A stretch of DNA of 64,000 nt. Origin: Salvelinus alpinus (taxonomy: Eukaryota > Chordata > Actinopteri > Salmoniformes > Salmonidae). Below, in pieces: positions 1 through 15,000 of this stretch. The stretch covers positions 33,233,106-33,297,105 of the forward strand of contig NC_092100.1 in NCBI RefSeq assembly GCF_045679555.1, in the 5' to 3' direction. A program made the translations under genes and the position numbers. The notes beneath the pieces are model-generated. The model made no database searches and had not been told where the DNA came from. It worked only from the letters and a program-made list of their open reading frames with translations. Within the stretch, counting starts at the first letter, position 1. Every line of letters begins with the position of its first letter.

Positions 1-3000
1 TCCATAGTACATACATTGCAATCGTTTGGACCCGTTAGCTAGGCCATTTCAAACCCCACCCGCCACTACTATTGTGAAGCATAGCCTACACTGCATGGTT
101 TAAAGGCAGTCTGAAGAGATAGTGTGATACTGGCTGTGGCCATAGTACTGTATTGGAGATTTGCATGCCTTCATTGCAAATGCCTTGTTTATCATACTGT
201 CAAACAGAGAAATGGGCTGCAGTTGGAAAGCAAATGATTTAGAGTGGAAGGTGGGGGGATTAATGATCAGCCTGTGAGAACAGGTTTGAATGAAGGAGCT
301 GCTAGGGCCAAAGGTGATGCATATAGCACCAACAGTTGTCAGCCTCACTAAGAGCAGCATGCTGAAAAGGCAATCTCATATTGCAGAGCAGGCTGAGAAG
401 CCTCCTTCCTTTTACAAGCAGTCTTCCCATGAAAAGTGCTCTGTGACAGAATGGCCTGTAGACATGGGGGTGATGTCACCCCCCCAACTGAGTCACTGAA
501 CTCTAACTGTTTACATTTCAGGGCCCATTTATAATCTCACAAAGACCTGCGAGAGAGCTACTATATGACAGGATTCATAAACAATAATAATGAGCCTGTC
601 ATAAATGACAAATAACCTTGATTTAGTATCACAGACAATATCTGAGTGGTATTCTTTTGTTGGGATGGTGGATGGGGTATCTTTCTATTTGAGGTAAGAC
701 TTTGGCGGTACGCACCACTTCCTCATCTGAGAGCTCCCGTCCCTGGATGCTGCTGCTGTCTCTCACGGCCTGCTGGTGCCTCTTGCCCTTGGTGTGGCTG
801 TACAGGTGCACTTCCGTGGTGATCTACAAACACACAGGTCAGAAGTCACTGCTGAGGACACATTGGATACAGAGGCAGACAGGGTCGACAGGGTCCCCCC
901 CATGGGAGGCCACTTAAACCAGTGTTGTAGTACTCGAGTCCAGGACTCTAGTCCGAATTTAGTCCCCATGACTTGTGACTCGACATGGATTTGACCATTG
1001 GTGACTTGGACTCACCTTCTTGTGACTAGTATTTGCACTTGGGACTGGATAGGCTATGATAAGCAGAATATTAGCAGCACGTGATGCACAGCGAGGGTTC
1101 AGTTTTTTTTCAGCTACACCTTGTTAAGGCTACACCTTCTTCAGTCATGTAACCTCATTAGATAGCTAGCTAACAAACTATTCACGTTACCAGCAGCATA
1201 TATGCAAACATTTGGTGGCACAGAAAGGAAAAGGTATAGCAAAAAATTTATTGACCAAATAATTCCTCTTGCCGCTACACTATAACTGACTGGGAAAATA
1301 ACTTGATTTTGAGTTCATGCCCACTCTGTGAGCATTTGGACCAGAACTCGAGCACTGGGACTAGAACTTCAGCCATAGACAGGCGTGACTCGACTTGTGA
1401 TTCGGACTTGGACTCTGGCTCGAGCACATTTGGAACTCGACACGGACTCAAGGTTTAGTGACTTGACTACATCACTAACCACATTTTCATCCACAGTTTA
1501 TATGTGAGTAAAGTCATACCATATTAAAAGAAAATCACGACAACTGTGATGGAAACAGGTAGTTTTGGTATAATTTTATGAATGCAGACAGAGTTTGTTC
1601 ATTTGACACGGTGGTATCTTTTTGTGTTGATAAAATGTACTATGAAAGAAATGGTGGTGGAAATGCCTTTATGCACAAATATTTATATAATATCCATCAT
1701 ATTGAAGCAAACTTGGAGTCACGCGATAAAATGGTGTGTGGTCTTCCCACTATTATTAGACTACAGATGAAATAAATTAACTTCACAGGGTGGTGAAAGT
1801 GCACAGTGATGAGCTTGATGCTCCTTTCCAATAAATGTTGAGGGTCTTATTCTGGTGACATGATGATCGCTGCTTGTCTGCTGTTTGACAAATGAAAAAT
1901 ATTCTTGCTCTTATCCATAATAATCTCATAATGTAGACTAGTCTTCCCTCACTGTATCTGCCAGCTGTTGGCTATAGCACATGTACCTACTCTGGTCTTG
2001 ACACATTTACTATTTAACTCAACAGTGTGTGTCAAAACGATCAGTAGAGTTGAAAATGCAATGGAAACACATTGAACTTTAGATTTTTAATTGGTATATA
2101 ACTTTAAGCAAAAAAGTAAATGTGTGCACTACGTCATCACGCACAACCTTTTATCCGCAACAATTCCGTTTGGTGAAAACACCACTGGTGGGAAAATATG
2201 CATATCTTCTTTATGTGGATTTTAGAATATTAGCATGAAAATCTGTCGCCAATTGGATGGAAACCTAACTACTGACTGACACTATACATTACAACTGGTT
2301 TTCAATAAGATCAGACAGACTTTCTCCTCCATCTGACCAAATAGTGAGTCCTAATGTTTAGTAGGTGTAAGGAACTTGACTGCAGTCAACAAGCCTTTAG
2401 TGGAATGAATTGACATGGTTAAGAACAAAAGGTGCCAAGGGTAGCCACGTAGTTTCTTCAAACAGCATGTGATGTGTCAGACAGATATGAGAGCATTGTT
2501 AAACTGAAGATGCCCTAATGGCTGTATTTAATGGCATTCTCCTTTCTGACAGCACAGCTGGATCATAGTAGTTACTGCAGTATGAAATCGGTGGCTGACA
2601 GATCCACTAAGGATGATCCATCTCAACACAAACATTTACAGTGAACAAATGTAGCCTATATAACAACATTAATGTGATTGGCTCTAGGATGGTCTATTCC
2701 TTTTCTAAATCAAGCAGAATATGTTATCCCTGTACTCTTTTTGTTTGTTTCAATGATTCATCCTCACACCAACTGATGAACCAATGTCCCTTCGGTCGTT
2801 CTTGCTCCTCACACAGAGTGACTATATATAGTGTGGCATGTCTGGAAAACGACACACTGAAAACACTGGTACAGTAAACCACAAACTGTGGGAAAAACTG
2901 AGCTGGACTATACACAGACAGAAGCATGGCGTGAAGATGAAGAATTGACACAAACAGCATGAGGTTAGGTTGATGTGGACGTGTTGTTTCCTCCCACCAA

Positions 3001-6000
3001 GGGCTAGAACAAAGCCCATTACGGATGGCCTCGGTTTAATGTCATTAAATAGAGTGCTGGCTGCTGGCCTATAGATGATCTCTAGTGTCAGATGCTAGCC
3101 AAGGTCATCGGAAATGTTAACAAGATTCCCCCCTCCCCCCACACACTCCTGTTTATCTGATGCCAGTTGGAGCTCCAAGGTGTCGCAACCTTGTTGCGGT
3201 GAGAGCCGGCCTGGTCCGTCACAGATAAATGTGCCTGCCAATAGATTTGTTGCCCGTCACTTGAAAAGCATAGTCATGCCCAGTCATAAATCTCCACCCC
3301 AGAGATCATGTTTAATCAATGCAGTTAAATCCTCATCTAAATACATTCTCTTCCAAAATCCGCTGAATCTCCTTCTCATGAGCATTTATATGCATACAGT
3401 CTGCCAAGGGGGACCGCTCCACAAAGCTGCTGCAGCGCCTTTCCCCTTCAGTTTAGGTTAAGCATGTAAGCCAATCAGTCTCACAAATTAGTGCAAGGAA
3501 TTAAGTTAATGAAGTAAAGGGTGAACTTCTCACTGGAGAGTGGATCAAGCCAATTAACCATTTAGTATATACTTTCTCTACTCAGCATGTCAGCATCTGT
3601 CTAATGTTAGCAGGTGTCTAGTGGCATGTCTAGTGTCAGAAGAAACATGCCAAGGACAAGTGGGCAAAATATCAATCATCATCTACACGAAGAACAATAC
3701 AAAGACATCTGTTAAAAAACTATCGAAAACCATTTCAGACTGGGACTTTGTGTACATACCACAACATTGCACAAGGAGCACTGTTTCTTGCGCTCATACG
3801 GTGTCAGTTTGGGGGCATAGTCAGTGTTGGCATGTCTGCCACTCCCGAGTTCTGCTGCCTTCTCCTTCCTCTGTTCAATCTGCTCCATGTGCCTGCGACT
3901 GCTCTCATCATGCTGGGAAGGAGAACAACCAAGAGATCATGAGATTAAGAGGGACTTCAGTCTGGTCTACAACAAGGAAATGTAAACTTTAGACAGGAAC
4001 CGTATCCACAAAGTGTCTCAGCGTAGAAAATTGGTCCTAAGTGCTGAGGAGAGACATTTTACTACTACACTTACAAGTAAAAATAAAAGCTATGCGTGAA
4101 GCCTCTTTGGTCATAAGAGTCCAACCTAGTCGATAGATCTTTAGAGGAGCACATAAGGTGTCCTGACCAGTTAAGAGTTACCAGCAGGTGTTTTGAGAAA
4201 GAAAAAGTAGTCAGTGGTTCCTGCTCCACATGCAATTGCTTTGGAGTGGTTGAAGAATGTTTAGCTATTTCTATATGATCACTCCACAAATATTCTAGAC
4301 TTACATGCTTATGAAAATTATTCCACATGAGCCCTATTTCACATGATATGCCTAAATACTTATAACCACATAGGCTAATAAATAATCACATCGTTTTCTT
4401 TAGATTATTTCATTAACCTACATCTAGTCATTTCAAGTTATCCCTTTGGAACGCAATAAAAAAAGCTTAAAATTGGGCATGCCTATAAGTTGGGCAATTA
4501 AAGGCATCTAGGGCCTATGTTAGCTTTAATTGTGTTCGATGAAAATAAATGATAGACCTTTCAAACATTTTATGCAACATTATCAGCAAGTAATTTGATG
4601 TCAAAGTGTGTTGATATAACGGTGCTATACATTTTTTGAGGAGATTCTTTGTGGATATAACTGAGGCAGGCGTAAGATTGTGGAGCAGCCTCACTAACCT
4701 TCATCTGGATCTTCTTCTGCAGTTCCTCCATGGCCTCCTGTTGAGCAGCGCTGAGGGCAGCCAGACGCTCCTCTCTGTCTCTGTGGAGAGAACAACAGAC
4801 TGGAACAGTGAGAAGAAGATCCTCCGGATTAAGGTGGGGGGGGGTAATCTATTTCAGACAAAGCACATTGAGGGGCCCATTTGACAGTACAAAAACAGAT
4901 AGTTGATTCCAACTGAGCAAGGGGGTACAGACCTGGCCCTCTCTCGTGCAGCGTCTTCCCTGGCCCTCTCTTTCTCCTGCTTCTGCTGCTCGATGCGTGC
5001 CTCCTGCTCCTTCCTCCTCATAAGCAGCTCCTCCACCCGTGCCTGCCGCTCTGCCTCCAGAGCCCGCTTACGCTCCTGGGGAGACAGACAGGGACCACAG
5101 CCAGTCAGTGGTACTGTACACTGTGGTGGTAAGGCAGAGAAGTCTACTGGGGAGAGGGGGAGCTGCTGCTGTCCACTGTTACCTGTACAGCCTCGTCTCT
5201 GGCCTGCTTCTCCTCCTGTCTCCTGCCTCTCTCCTCCTGCAGCTCATTGAGGCGTTGCTCGTACTCGTTCAGCTTGGCCAGCACATCGTGCCTCTTGTTC
5301 TGAGCTTCCAGAGTGTTGATGAACGCTATCTCATTCACCTGCAGACAGACACAAGGGACTGGTCAACAAGCCTGACTCAATGAGCTACAAACAAAAGTGA
5401 TTATTATAACAATAGTTTTAAGTCTGCCTCTAGTCTAGTTTGCCATTGCTTTTTTCTGTGATCCTGTTTCTTTGCTTTTAAGAATATTCTCAATGTCCAA
5501 AATTATTAAGCAACATCTAATTAGGAAAATTCTTCAACTCTTGGACATGTAGCTAGGTGTGCAGAGTCCCAGGGGTCAGTCCTGTACCTTGGCCTCCTCC
5601 TCCTGAGCCTTCTTCACTATGGCCTGGAGCTGCAGCTCCCGCTTGAACTCTGCATGGAGTAACTTCTCCTCCATCATCCTCCGCCGCTGGTCCAACAACT
5701 CCTCCTTCCATTTCCTGACCTCCTTCTCCTGTAAGGGGAAAGAGATGGAGGGAAAGACAGCTTGGGTCAGCTCATTTCACTCATGTACATTCTCTAACCA
5801 AGGCAGACACTATTATGGTGTCTTGCATTCAAAGCATTTGCTGCTACCCGCTCTGGTACGATGTCCACAGGGATTCATGTGAATATACACCACTTCATGT
5901 ACTTATGTGGTTAATACTCAAGATTATTGAAGGGCACACTCATCTCATGAGGGCCTGGAGAACAAAAACAAACGTCATGAAAGATTGTTGAGTTTGGGCT

Positions 6001-9000
6001 ACGTCTCTCCCAGACGTGTCTGTGGCCAGCTGGGCTGAGAGAGACTGAGAGCTGGCCTCTGTTATTTAGTGATTCTATTTGGCAGTGTGCTGACAGAAGC
6101 TCTCCACGTGGCTAGGCTGAGCTGGGCTAAGCAAGGCTGTGGTGTTTCCCGTTGGCTCTGTATGGCCACTCACCCTCTCCAGGAGCTTCTGCAGTTTGTG
6201 GGTCTTCTCATCTCGCAGTTTATCTCGGAGCTGCTGGGCCTTCAGCTGCTTCTCTTCATGTTTTTTCTTAGACTCTGCGATGGTTCTGCCAAATTTGACA
6301 GAAAAAACAACTTACACCTGCCATCCTGTCCTCTCCCCTAGTCGTTCAAAATAGGAGCGAACTTTGACATGCACCAAGATCTTTTCTCTGACAAACATCA
6401 GAGTGAAATGAGGGTGTGTGTCTCACCTTTTGCGAGATGGGGAGGACAGTTTCTCGTGCATGTGGATTCCATGGCCAGGTGGTCTGGAAGGCTCCTCCTC
6501 CACGATGTCCCCCCAGGAGGTGCTCTGACGCCACGGCTCCCGCGCTGCAGAGAGAGGTGAGTCTGGACATTGACCACATCTGTGTCTTTAGCAAAAGCAT
6601 CAACACTCAACCCATCTCATTATAGACATATTACAATTAAACAGAGAAGAGATTTACCGTCATAGTCGGCTAGCATGTCACTCCAATCCATGTTGAATCC
6701 ACCTCCACTGCCAATGCTGGCCTGGGGGAGAGATAATCAGTTCACGATCACTGGCAATCATATGGATATTACAAGGCAAGAAAAACTCAAGACCTGGGGG
6801 AAAGAGATCCTACCACTTCAAAAGCACTTCATATGACCAAAGAAAATTGAGAGAGTGTGTGAGGTATGTGTCTTACAGAGAAGTCACTCTCATTGTCAGT
6901 CTCCAGGTCATTGTTCTCAGCCTGGATCTCTCTGGTCAGCTGTTCCTCTTCAGCGATGGCGCTGGCGATAGCCTCCTCATTGGCCTTCTCCAGGCGGTCA
7001 GCCAGCTCCTCCTTCTTTGCCAGGACCTCTGCCATGGACTGGGGCTGGACACACGGCACACACACGCTCACATACAGCACTTTCTTACTCATTCAGGTTT
7101 CACTAAGCCCACTGGCAGTCAGGGTCTATCTCTACCGCTCTAAAATGCAGGAATGTTGTCTATTGCTTTTATCAAGATTGTGAAATATGTTATTACATGT
7201 ATATACTGGTGGGCTTGGTGTGATCAACTTAAAAGATTCCATTAATTTTATATTCAAGAACAATGACTCTTAATTTCATACAGCTCTAACGGTACTATTT
7301 ATAAAAGTTCCCAAGACCCTTAGTATCATAACATGTAAAAACAGAAAAGAACATCAAACCCAAAAGCACAAACCGCACCACACGATCAATCACAAGATCA
7401 CAGGTGAGGAAGCATTCAGGAGTCATGCAGAACAAGTTCAATGTGAGAATGACGAGATGGTGGAAGGAGGCACAACCATGGGACCAATTCACTGACATAG
7501 TGTAGGAATAAATACTTACTAGATGAGTCTAAACAGCCTGATGGAGCCCAAAATTCTATTAGTCTTTACACTTACAACATGAACTTGACAAACTGCCTTT
7601 CCTTAGTCACAAATTACATTTACATTTAAGTAATTTGGAAAACGCTCTTATTTAGAGCGACTTACAGGAGCATTTAGGGTTAAGTGCTTTGCTCAACGGC
7701 ACAGACAGGTTTTTCACTCAGCAACCTTTCAGTTACACTCTTAACCTCTAGGCTACTTGCCGTCCAATCACTATCAGGGAGGACAGACAGTTAACAGCAC
7801 TCCAGTCCAGAGAGGCCAGAGCTCCAATCTAACTTAATGAGGGAGAGGTTTCTCTCACCACTGAGGCAGTTTCTCTCTAACTAGGGGCCTGCAGTGCAGT
7901 CTAAACAGCACTGGGCTTATCTGAGCCACCCAAAGAGGCGTCTGGCCTGGCCCATCACTAAGACCAGGTCTGCCTGTGTTTGATCTGAGCTTAGATAACT
8001 TCCCTGTAGACCATTTAGAAGCCCTCCATCTCTAGGTATAATGAATGGCCTTCAGAAGAGGTTAAAGTGCTGTGGAGGTATCTATGACAGTAGCCCTGCT
8101 AGTGAAGGAGGTTCTCCTCGATTAACTCCAGAGAGACTACTTATGATGCCAAATGAGGCAGTAATAAACCTGACACAGGACGGTTGCTGATCACTTAATG
8201 CACAGTGGAGACAGAAAACAAACTAATACCTGACACAGCCATTGTACACATGCCATGATCCCTGGCCCTTTGGGCTGAACCTGTCCCTGAACTGGATACC
8301 TTGTCACAGGTTCGCACCATTTCAGCTCAAAGCACAGTCGTTTTGATTAGTGGCCACTTCCTCAACACAGCATAACAACTGGGCCAGCCACTTCAGGAGT
8401 ACCAGCAACAAGCATGACAAACACTGCTTTCTGAGCTCTCACAACAAGAGCCCCATGGACATCCTCTCACAGCCAACCACCAACACGCAAACTGTCCTGC
8501 CTACCTGGCACGGGGCTTTTCTGAGGGGGCTGTGCCGCCTGTCATGTTAGCACATTGTGGCTTGAGGCTCTGTAGATTGACTATGTTTAGGCGCTGAAGG
8601 TCCATGGGGGATCCATGACCCCCCTGCCCTGAGCCCTCCCCTCCCTCTGCTCCTCCATCTCTCAGCACTCACAGTGGAAAGCTCTTTGGGGTCCAGCACA
8701 CTCTCCAGTTTCACCGCTGCCATGGGAGCCTCAGCCGGTCCTGGAGCAGATGTTGCCATGCCCTGTGACGTGCCCCCCGCAGTCCCCTTATCCCCCAGAG
8801 CACAGGGCCCGTCCGTCTGGGCCGGGTCTAGGGACGGAGGGAGGGCTAGGGCAGGGACTGGTAGGGATAGGGCTGGGAATATCGTAGTGTCTGGGTCCTG
8901 GGTAAGGTAAAGGGTAGAAGTTGGGGCTGCTATGGGGGGAGGCGCATCCTCACAGGGTGCGTTGACACACTGCACCGAGTCTTGCGCACTGTCTGATGGG

Positions 9001-12000
9001 GTCTGTACCAACACAATCACACACACCATTCAAGACATGCATATTCCAAGCATTTCATGAGAGCAGTAAAACACAAACAAAAACGATTAACACAGCTGAA
9101 AACACACATCATGCAGGGAGGTTGGCAATAACATGCCCTAAACATTCAATTCTCATCAAAACATAAAATAAACAATGTGGAAATACATGAAATGTGTATT
9201 TCAAATAAGCAATCCCTAGAATACACCCATACCCAGTGTGTTCCGAGGCAATGAGTATTTATTTAATGAGAGGGAAAATAGCATATTTCTGCTTCTGAAG
9301 TGTCAGTGTACGAGCAATTGTGTTAAAACTGATATGCCCTGTCTGGAAAGCCTGTCTATGAATAATATGGAGTCCAAAACCAAAACAATGTAAGTGATAA
9401 AACGGTCTTGTGTTACTCTGCTCCACGTCTCCTGTCGTCCTGAATAATTGATATCTGGGGACTGCTGGGAGGGTGAGTGACTTCAGGGCTCAGTACTAGG
9501 GATGTGCACGGTTATTTGAATACCCAAACAGACATTAGTAATAGAATACTTGTGTGAGTATTCATTTTTGCAAATACATTTTTCTTAACCCGATGTGACT
9601 GAAAAGGCTTTTTCTAAATTAAATTATCAATGTGACATTCTTACAGACAAGGATATACCATGACATTTCAAATGACTAATTTAATTAAACAAACTCTTCA
9701 ATAGAATTTGCATGCACAGTGCTCCCCATAAAAAGACCGCTAGCCATCAGGTGTGTAGCTTATGTTTGCCAATCAAAGCAGCAAAAAGGCTAAATGTGTA
9801 GCAAGTGGAGTGAGAGTTCACTAACGCAATGCAAGATGGAATACAATTACGTAATTAAAAGTTAGCGAAATGAGAATCAAATCAAATTTTATTAGTCACA
9901 TGCGCCAAATACAACATGTGTAGACCTTACAGTGAAATGCTTACTTACGAGCCCCTAGCCAACAATGGATGTTAAAAAAATATATATGAATAAGAAATAA
10001 AAGTAACAAGTAATTAAAGAGCAGCAGTAAAATAACAATAGCGAGACTATATACAAGGGGGTACCGGTACAGAGTCAATGTGCAGGGGCACCGTTTAGCT
10101 GAAGTAGTATGTACATGTAGGAAGAGTAATTAAAGTGACTATCCATAGATGACAACAACAGAGACTAGCAACAGTGTAAAAGAGGGGGGAGGTGAGGCAA
10201 TGCAAATAGTCTGGGTGGCCATTTTATTAGATGTTCAGGAGTCTTATGGCTTGGGGGTAGAATCTGTTTAGAAGCCTCTTGGACCTAGACTTGGCGCTCC
10301 GGTACCGCTTGCAGTGCAGTAGCAGAGAGAACAGTCTATGACTAGGGTGGCTGGAGTCTGACAATTTTGTTGTGCCCTCTTCACGACGATCTTGGTATGC
10401 TTTGACTATGTTCGTTTGTTGGTGATGTGGACACAAAGGAGCTTAAAGCTCTCAACCTACTCCACTACAGCCCCGTCGATGAGAATGGGGGCGTGCTTGG
10501 TCCTCCTTTTCCTGTAATCCACAATCATCTCCTTTGTCTTGATCACATTGAGGGAGAGGTTGTTGTCCTGGCACCACATGGCCAAGGTCTCTGACCTCCC
10601 CCCTATAGGCTTTCTCATCGTTGTTGGTGATCAGGCCTACCACTGTTTTGTCATTGGCAAACTTAATGATGGTGTTGGAGTCGTGCCTGGCCATGCAGTC
10701 ATGAGTGAACAGGGAGTACAGGAGGGAACTGAGCACGCACCCGAGGGGCCCGTGTTGAGGATCAGCGTGGCGAATGTGTTGTTACCTACCCTTACCACCT
10801 GGGGCCGGCCAGTCAGGAAGTCCAGGATCCAGTTGCAGAGGGAGGTGTTTAGTCCCAGGGTCCTTAGCTTATTGATGAGCTTTGAGGACACTATGGTGTT
10901 GAACGCTGAGCTGTAGTCAATAAATAGCATTCTCACATAGGTGTTCCTTTTGTCCAGGTGGGAAAGGGCAGTGTGGAGTGCAATAGAGATTGCATCATCT
11001 GTGGATCTGTTAGGGCAGTATGGGAATTGGAGTGGGTCTAGGGTTTCTGGGACAATGGTGTTGATGTGAGCCATGACCGGCTTTCCAAAGCATTTCATGG
11101 CTACAGACGTGAGTGCAATGGATCGGTAGTCATTTTGGCAGGTTACCTTAGTGTTCTTGGGCACAGGGACTATGGTGGTCTGCTTAAAACATGTTGGTAT
11201 TACAGACTCGGACAGGGAGAGGTTGAAAATGTCAGTGAAGACACTTGCCAGTTGGTCAGCGCATACATGCAGTACACGTCCTGGTAATCCGTCTGGCCCT
11301 GCGGCCTTGTGAATGTTGACCTATTTAAAAGGTCTTAATCACATTGGCTGCGGAGAGTGTGATCACATAGTCTTCCAGAATAGCTGGTGCTCTGATGCAT
11401 GTTTCAGTGTTATTTGCCTCGAAGCGAGCGTAGAATTAGTTCAGCTCGTGTCACTGGGCAGACCTCGGCTGTGCTTCCCTTTGTAGTCTGTAATGGTTTG
11501 CAAGCCCTGCCACATCCGACGAGCGTCAGCGCCGGTGTAGTACGATTTGAGTCCTGTATTGACGCTTTGCCTGTTTGATGGTTCGTCGGAGGGCATAGCG
11601 GGATTTCTTATAAGCTCAACTCTACCCTTTAGCTCAGTGCGAATGTTGCCTGTAATCCATAGCTTCTGGTTGAGGTATGTACGTACGGTCACAGTGGGGA
11701 CGACGTCATCAATGCACTTATTGATGAAGCCAATGACTGATATGGTGTACTCCTCAATGCAATCGGAGGAAACCCGGAACATATTCCAGCCTGTGCTAAC
11801 AAAACAGTCCTGTAGCTTAGCATCTGCTTCATCTGACCACTTTTTTATTGATCGAGTCACTGGTGCATCCTGCTTTAAATTTTTGCTTGTAAGCAAGAAT
11901 CAGGAGGATATAATTATGGTCAGATTTGCCAAATGGAGGGCAAGGGAGAGCTCTGTACGCATCTCTGTGTGTGGAGTAAAGGTGGTCCAGAGTTTTTTTC

Positions 12001-15000
12001 CCTCTGGTTGCACATTTAACATGCTGATAGAAATTTAGTAAGACGGATTTAAGTTTCCCTGCATTAAAGTCCCCGCCTACTAGGAGCACCACCTCTGGCT
12101 GAGCGTTTTCCTGTTTGCTTATGGCGGAATACAGCTCATTCAGTGCGGTCTTATTGCCAGCATCAGTCTGTGGTGGTATGTAGACAGCTACAAAAAATAC
12201 AGATGAAACTCTCTAGGTAGATAGTGTGTTCTACAGCTTATCATGAGATACTCTACCTCAGGCGAGCAAAACCTCGAGACTTCCTTAGATATCGTGCACC
12301 TATGTATTTTTGTAAATAAAAGCTGCAGGAGTAGGATACAACGAGCAACCAACAGGTAGGCTGTTGTTTAATCTGAATGGGGTTGGGGAAAAAGCACAGC
12401 TTGTGGCCTCAATTAGCCTAACTAGCTAGCTAGCTTCTCTATGCTACTACAGTCAAGACAGGCACTGTTTTACGGGATGATAAATAACATTGTGGCTGCT
12501 ACAAGTTAGCTAGTCTTGGCTGTAACCGAGTTTCCTTGGCGTCTCTGTCGCTCTCACTCAGTCTCCTCGCTACACACACAGCACTCCGAAGCTGCAGCAT
12601 TAGAGGAGAAGGGTCTGAAAGCGCGCCAGCCTCTCTCCCTCACGCAGCAGTGCTCAGTTTAAAAACGTAGCGTAGCTACATTTAAAAAAATAAAAAAATA
12701 CAAACACGTTATCCGACAAAAATACATGCCACTATTCGAATAGTGAAATTATTTTAACCCCCATCCCTACCTCCATCATGTGACCCTTCTCTGAGTCTCC
12801 TGTCATCTCCTCCAGGGGGACGGGCTCCTCTGGGATTGGTTGTTCACACTGACCCTCGTCTTTGTCCAGGGGGCAGGGCCTGCCAGGGGGCTGCTGGTTC
12901 TCCTTGTTGATATCATCTTTAGGGCTGATGTGGGCCAGCACCGGGCTGACCTTGACTACGATGGCGGCAGAGCGAGGCCGTGCCGGACGCCCGCGCTGGA
13001 CTGTCTCCCAGCCCTCAGAGTCCTTCTTACCTGGACACAGTGAAGGACACACACACTCATTAGAAGTGTTGCTCCGCAGACATCAATCAGAAGAGGATAC
13101 ACACCCTGAGGGGTTTACATGCACTGATTATAAAAAGACCATGAAACCATGTAAGGATCATATAATGCAGCCTCTAAATTTCATGCGGGTGCTCTGCTTA
13201 CCTGGTTTCTCCGCGGGATAGTTGTTGACTTGGCTGGGGACAGGAAGGGACTGGGAGGACTTGACCCGGTCAGCCCAGCTGGGGCCCGTGTGGGACAGAC
13301 GAGCTACGGCCAGTGTGGGTGGAGGACCACTGGAGAGATAAACATAAATCACTCAAAACCAGACGAGCGCAATGTCAACATACACAGAAGCATTTCACCA
13401 CAGAGATCAGTATAAATTATTTGTTTTAATAGCCAGCTTCTCCTCTACACAACTGCCAGGTCCAACAGTACATTTTAAACCAGTGGTCACCAACCTTTTC
13501 TGAGTCAAGATCACTTTCGCAGTCAAAAAGCAAGCATCGATCCACCACTCAGAACGTAACATTAATGTTACATTCTAAAAAGATACCAGAGTTTCCGAGT
13601 TGGATGAACGTTCAAAACGATTTTTCCCCAGAGGGAGCTAGTTTTTTCCCCCAGTGTTCCCAGTTGTCTTGAACGCACTGAAGTTCACAGTTTTTAGTCT
13701 CAGCAGAGGGAGGGAGAGAGCAGCAGAGGGTCTGCCTCTCACAGTCCCTGCTCTCTACTTCCTTTCCTTGGGTGAGACTGACCAGAAAGGGAACACAATC
13801 TTCCACCTGATGGCGAAACTCAAGTAGCACCGCATCTGCCTCATGCACAAATTCATGTTGTTGCTATGACCAGAGAAAGTGAAATATTCCTCAATATTAA
13901 AGTAGACACAACAAGATGCTAATAATAAAAATGCAGGGCTATCGATACACCTGGCTACGCATTCATTGCAGCGCGAGTGGAAGTAGGGAGAAGCACGTTT
14001 TATGCTTCGTAATAGTGTTGAACAAAAACAGTGTTGACAGTGCTGAATGAAATTGGACAAACTCACTCATAAGAACTGCAGCGCTTCGCTATATTATTTG
14101 ACAGTCTCTCTCCGGTCATGATATTAAAAGTTGTGAAATCTCAGGTAGGCTAGTATCAAACTGTGGCTGGGGTCATGGAAGCCATAGGCAAGGTGATTTG
14201 AGCTATCCGATTGGCCAGCGCAGTATGTGCACTCGATTTAGTCACAGATCTCACAGTCCGCTTTTCAGACAAATTAAGTGTTTCAAAATGGGAACACTTT
14301 GCTTAAGAAGGTGCACAGGGCCTCTGATTCAAGTACACCTACTGTACCGCCAACAGAGCAACACAAATAACGATAAATAAATAGACTAGGAATGCATTGA
14401 AGATAGACCGGTTGGTGACCACTAAATAATGGCTGTGACGTACTCCAGCAAGAGTAATAAGAGGTGACCATAAGGTGAGCAGCTCCATCTGCCTCGCCCA
14501 GGCTGGTGTCTGACCCAGGCTTTCCTCCCTACACTCTCAGGGTCTACAAACCGCCCTAATGATCAATACCCATTTCCTGGAGCATCCGATTACAGGGCAC
14601 CGCACATATTGAACCGATGCTTCAGCAGTCTTTAACCACACTTTTATCTATACCTCCCACTGTTTCTGTGGCGTGGCGAGGCTAGTGAGACTTGACAAAT
14701 TACATTAAACAAATGCCTCAACATCAGCAATCAATCCCCTTACCAGCAGATCACAGAGCAGCCACTACCAACCCAAACCAGTTGGCACATCATATTGCAC
14801 ATTGATTTATTAATTAGAAGTTTTAATGCTATTTTTTATCAATTTAGCATTGGTATTCCCTTTACTCTAACTGTGAACATGTAATGATGGCTGACTGTAT
14901 TACACAGAATATAGCTGAGAGGAAACAGACGACATGCTGCTGCCCAGAATGTGCTGATGCGGAGTAAAGTGAGGAGAGATTTTGATGACTGCTGTATAAT

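Noticed and set aside
3114-3461. 115-codon plus-strand frame
   Set aside because: Low-complexity start, no domain, lies in a SCAPER intron; nothing supports coding.
8547-9029. 160-codon minus-strand frame as a separate gene
   Set aside because: Codons 8673-9002 are SCAPER exon 9 in the same frame; the extra ends are intronic run-on past a GTGAGT donor and before the acceptor.
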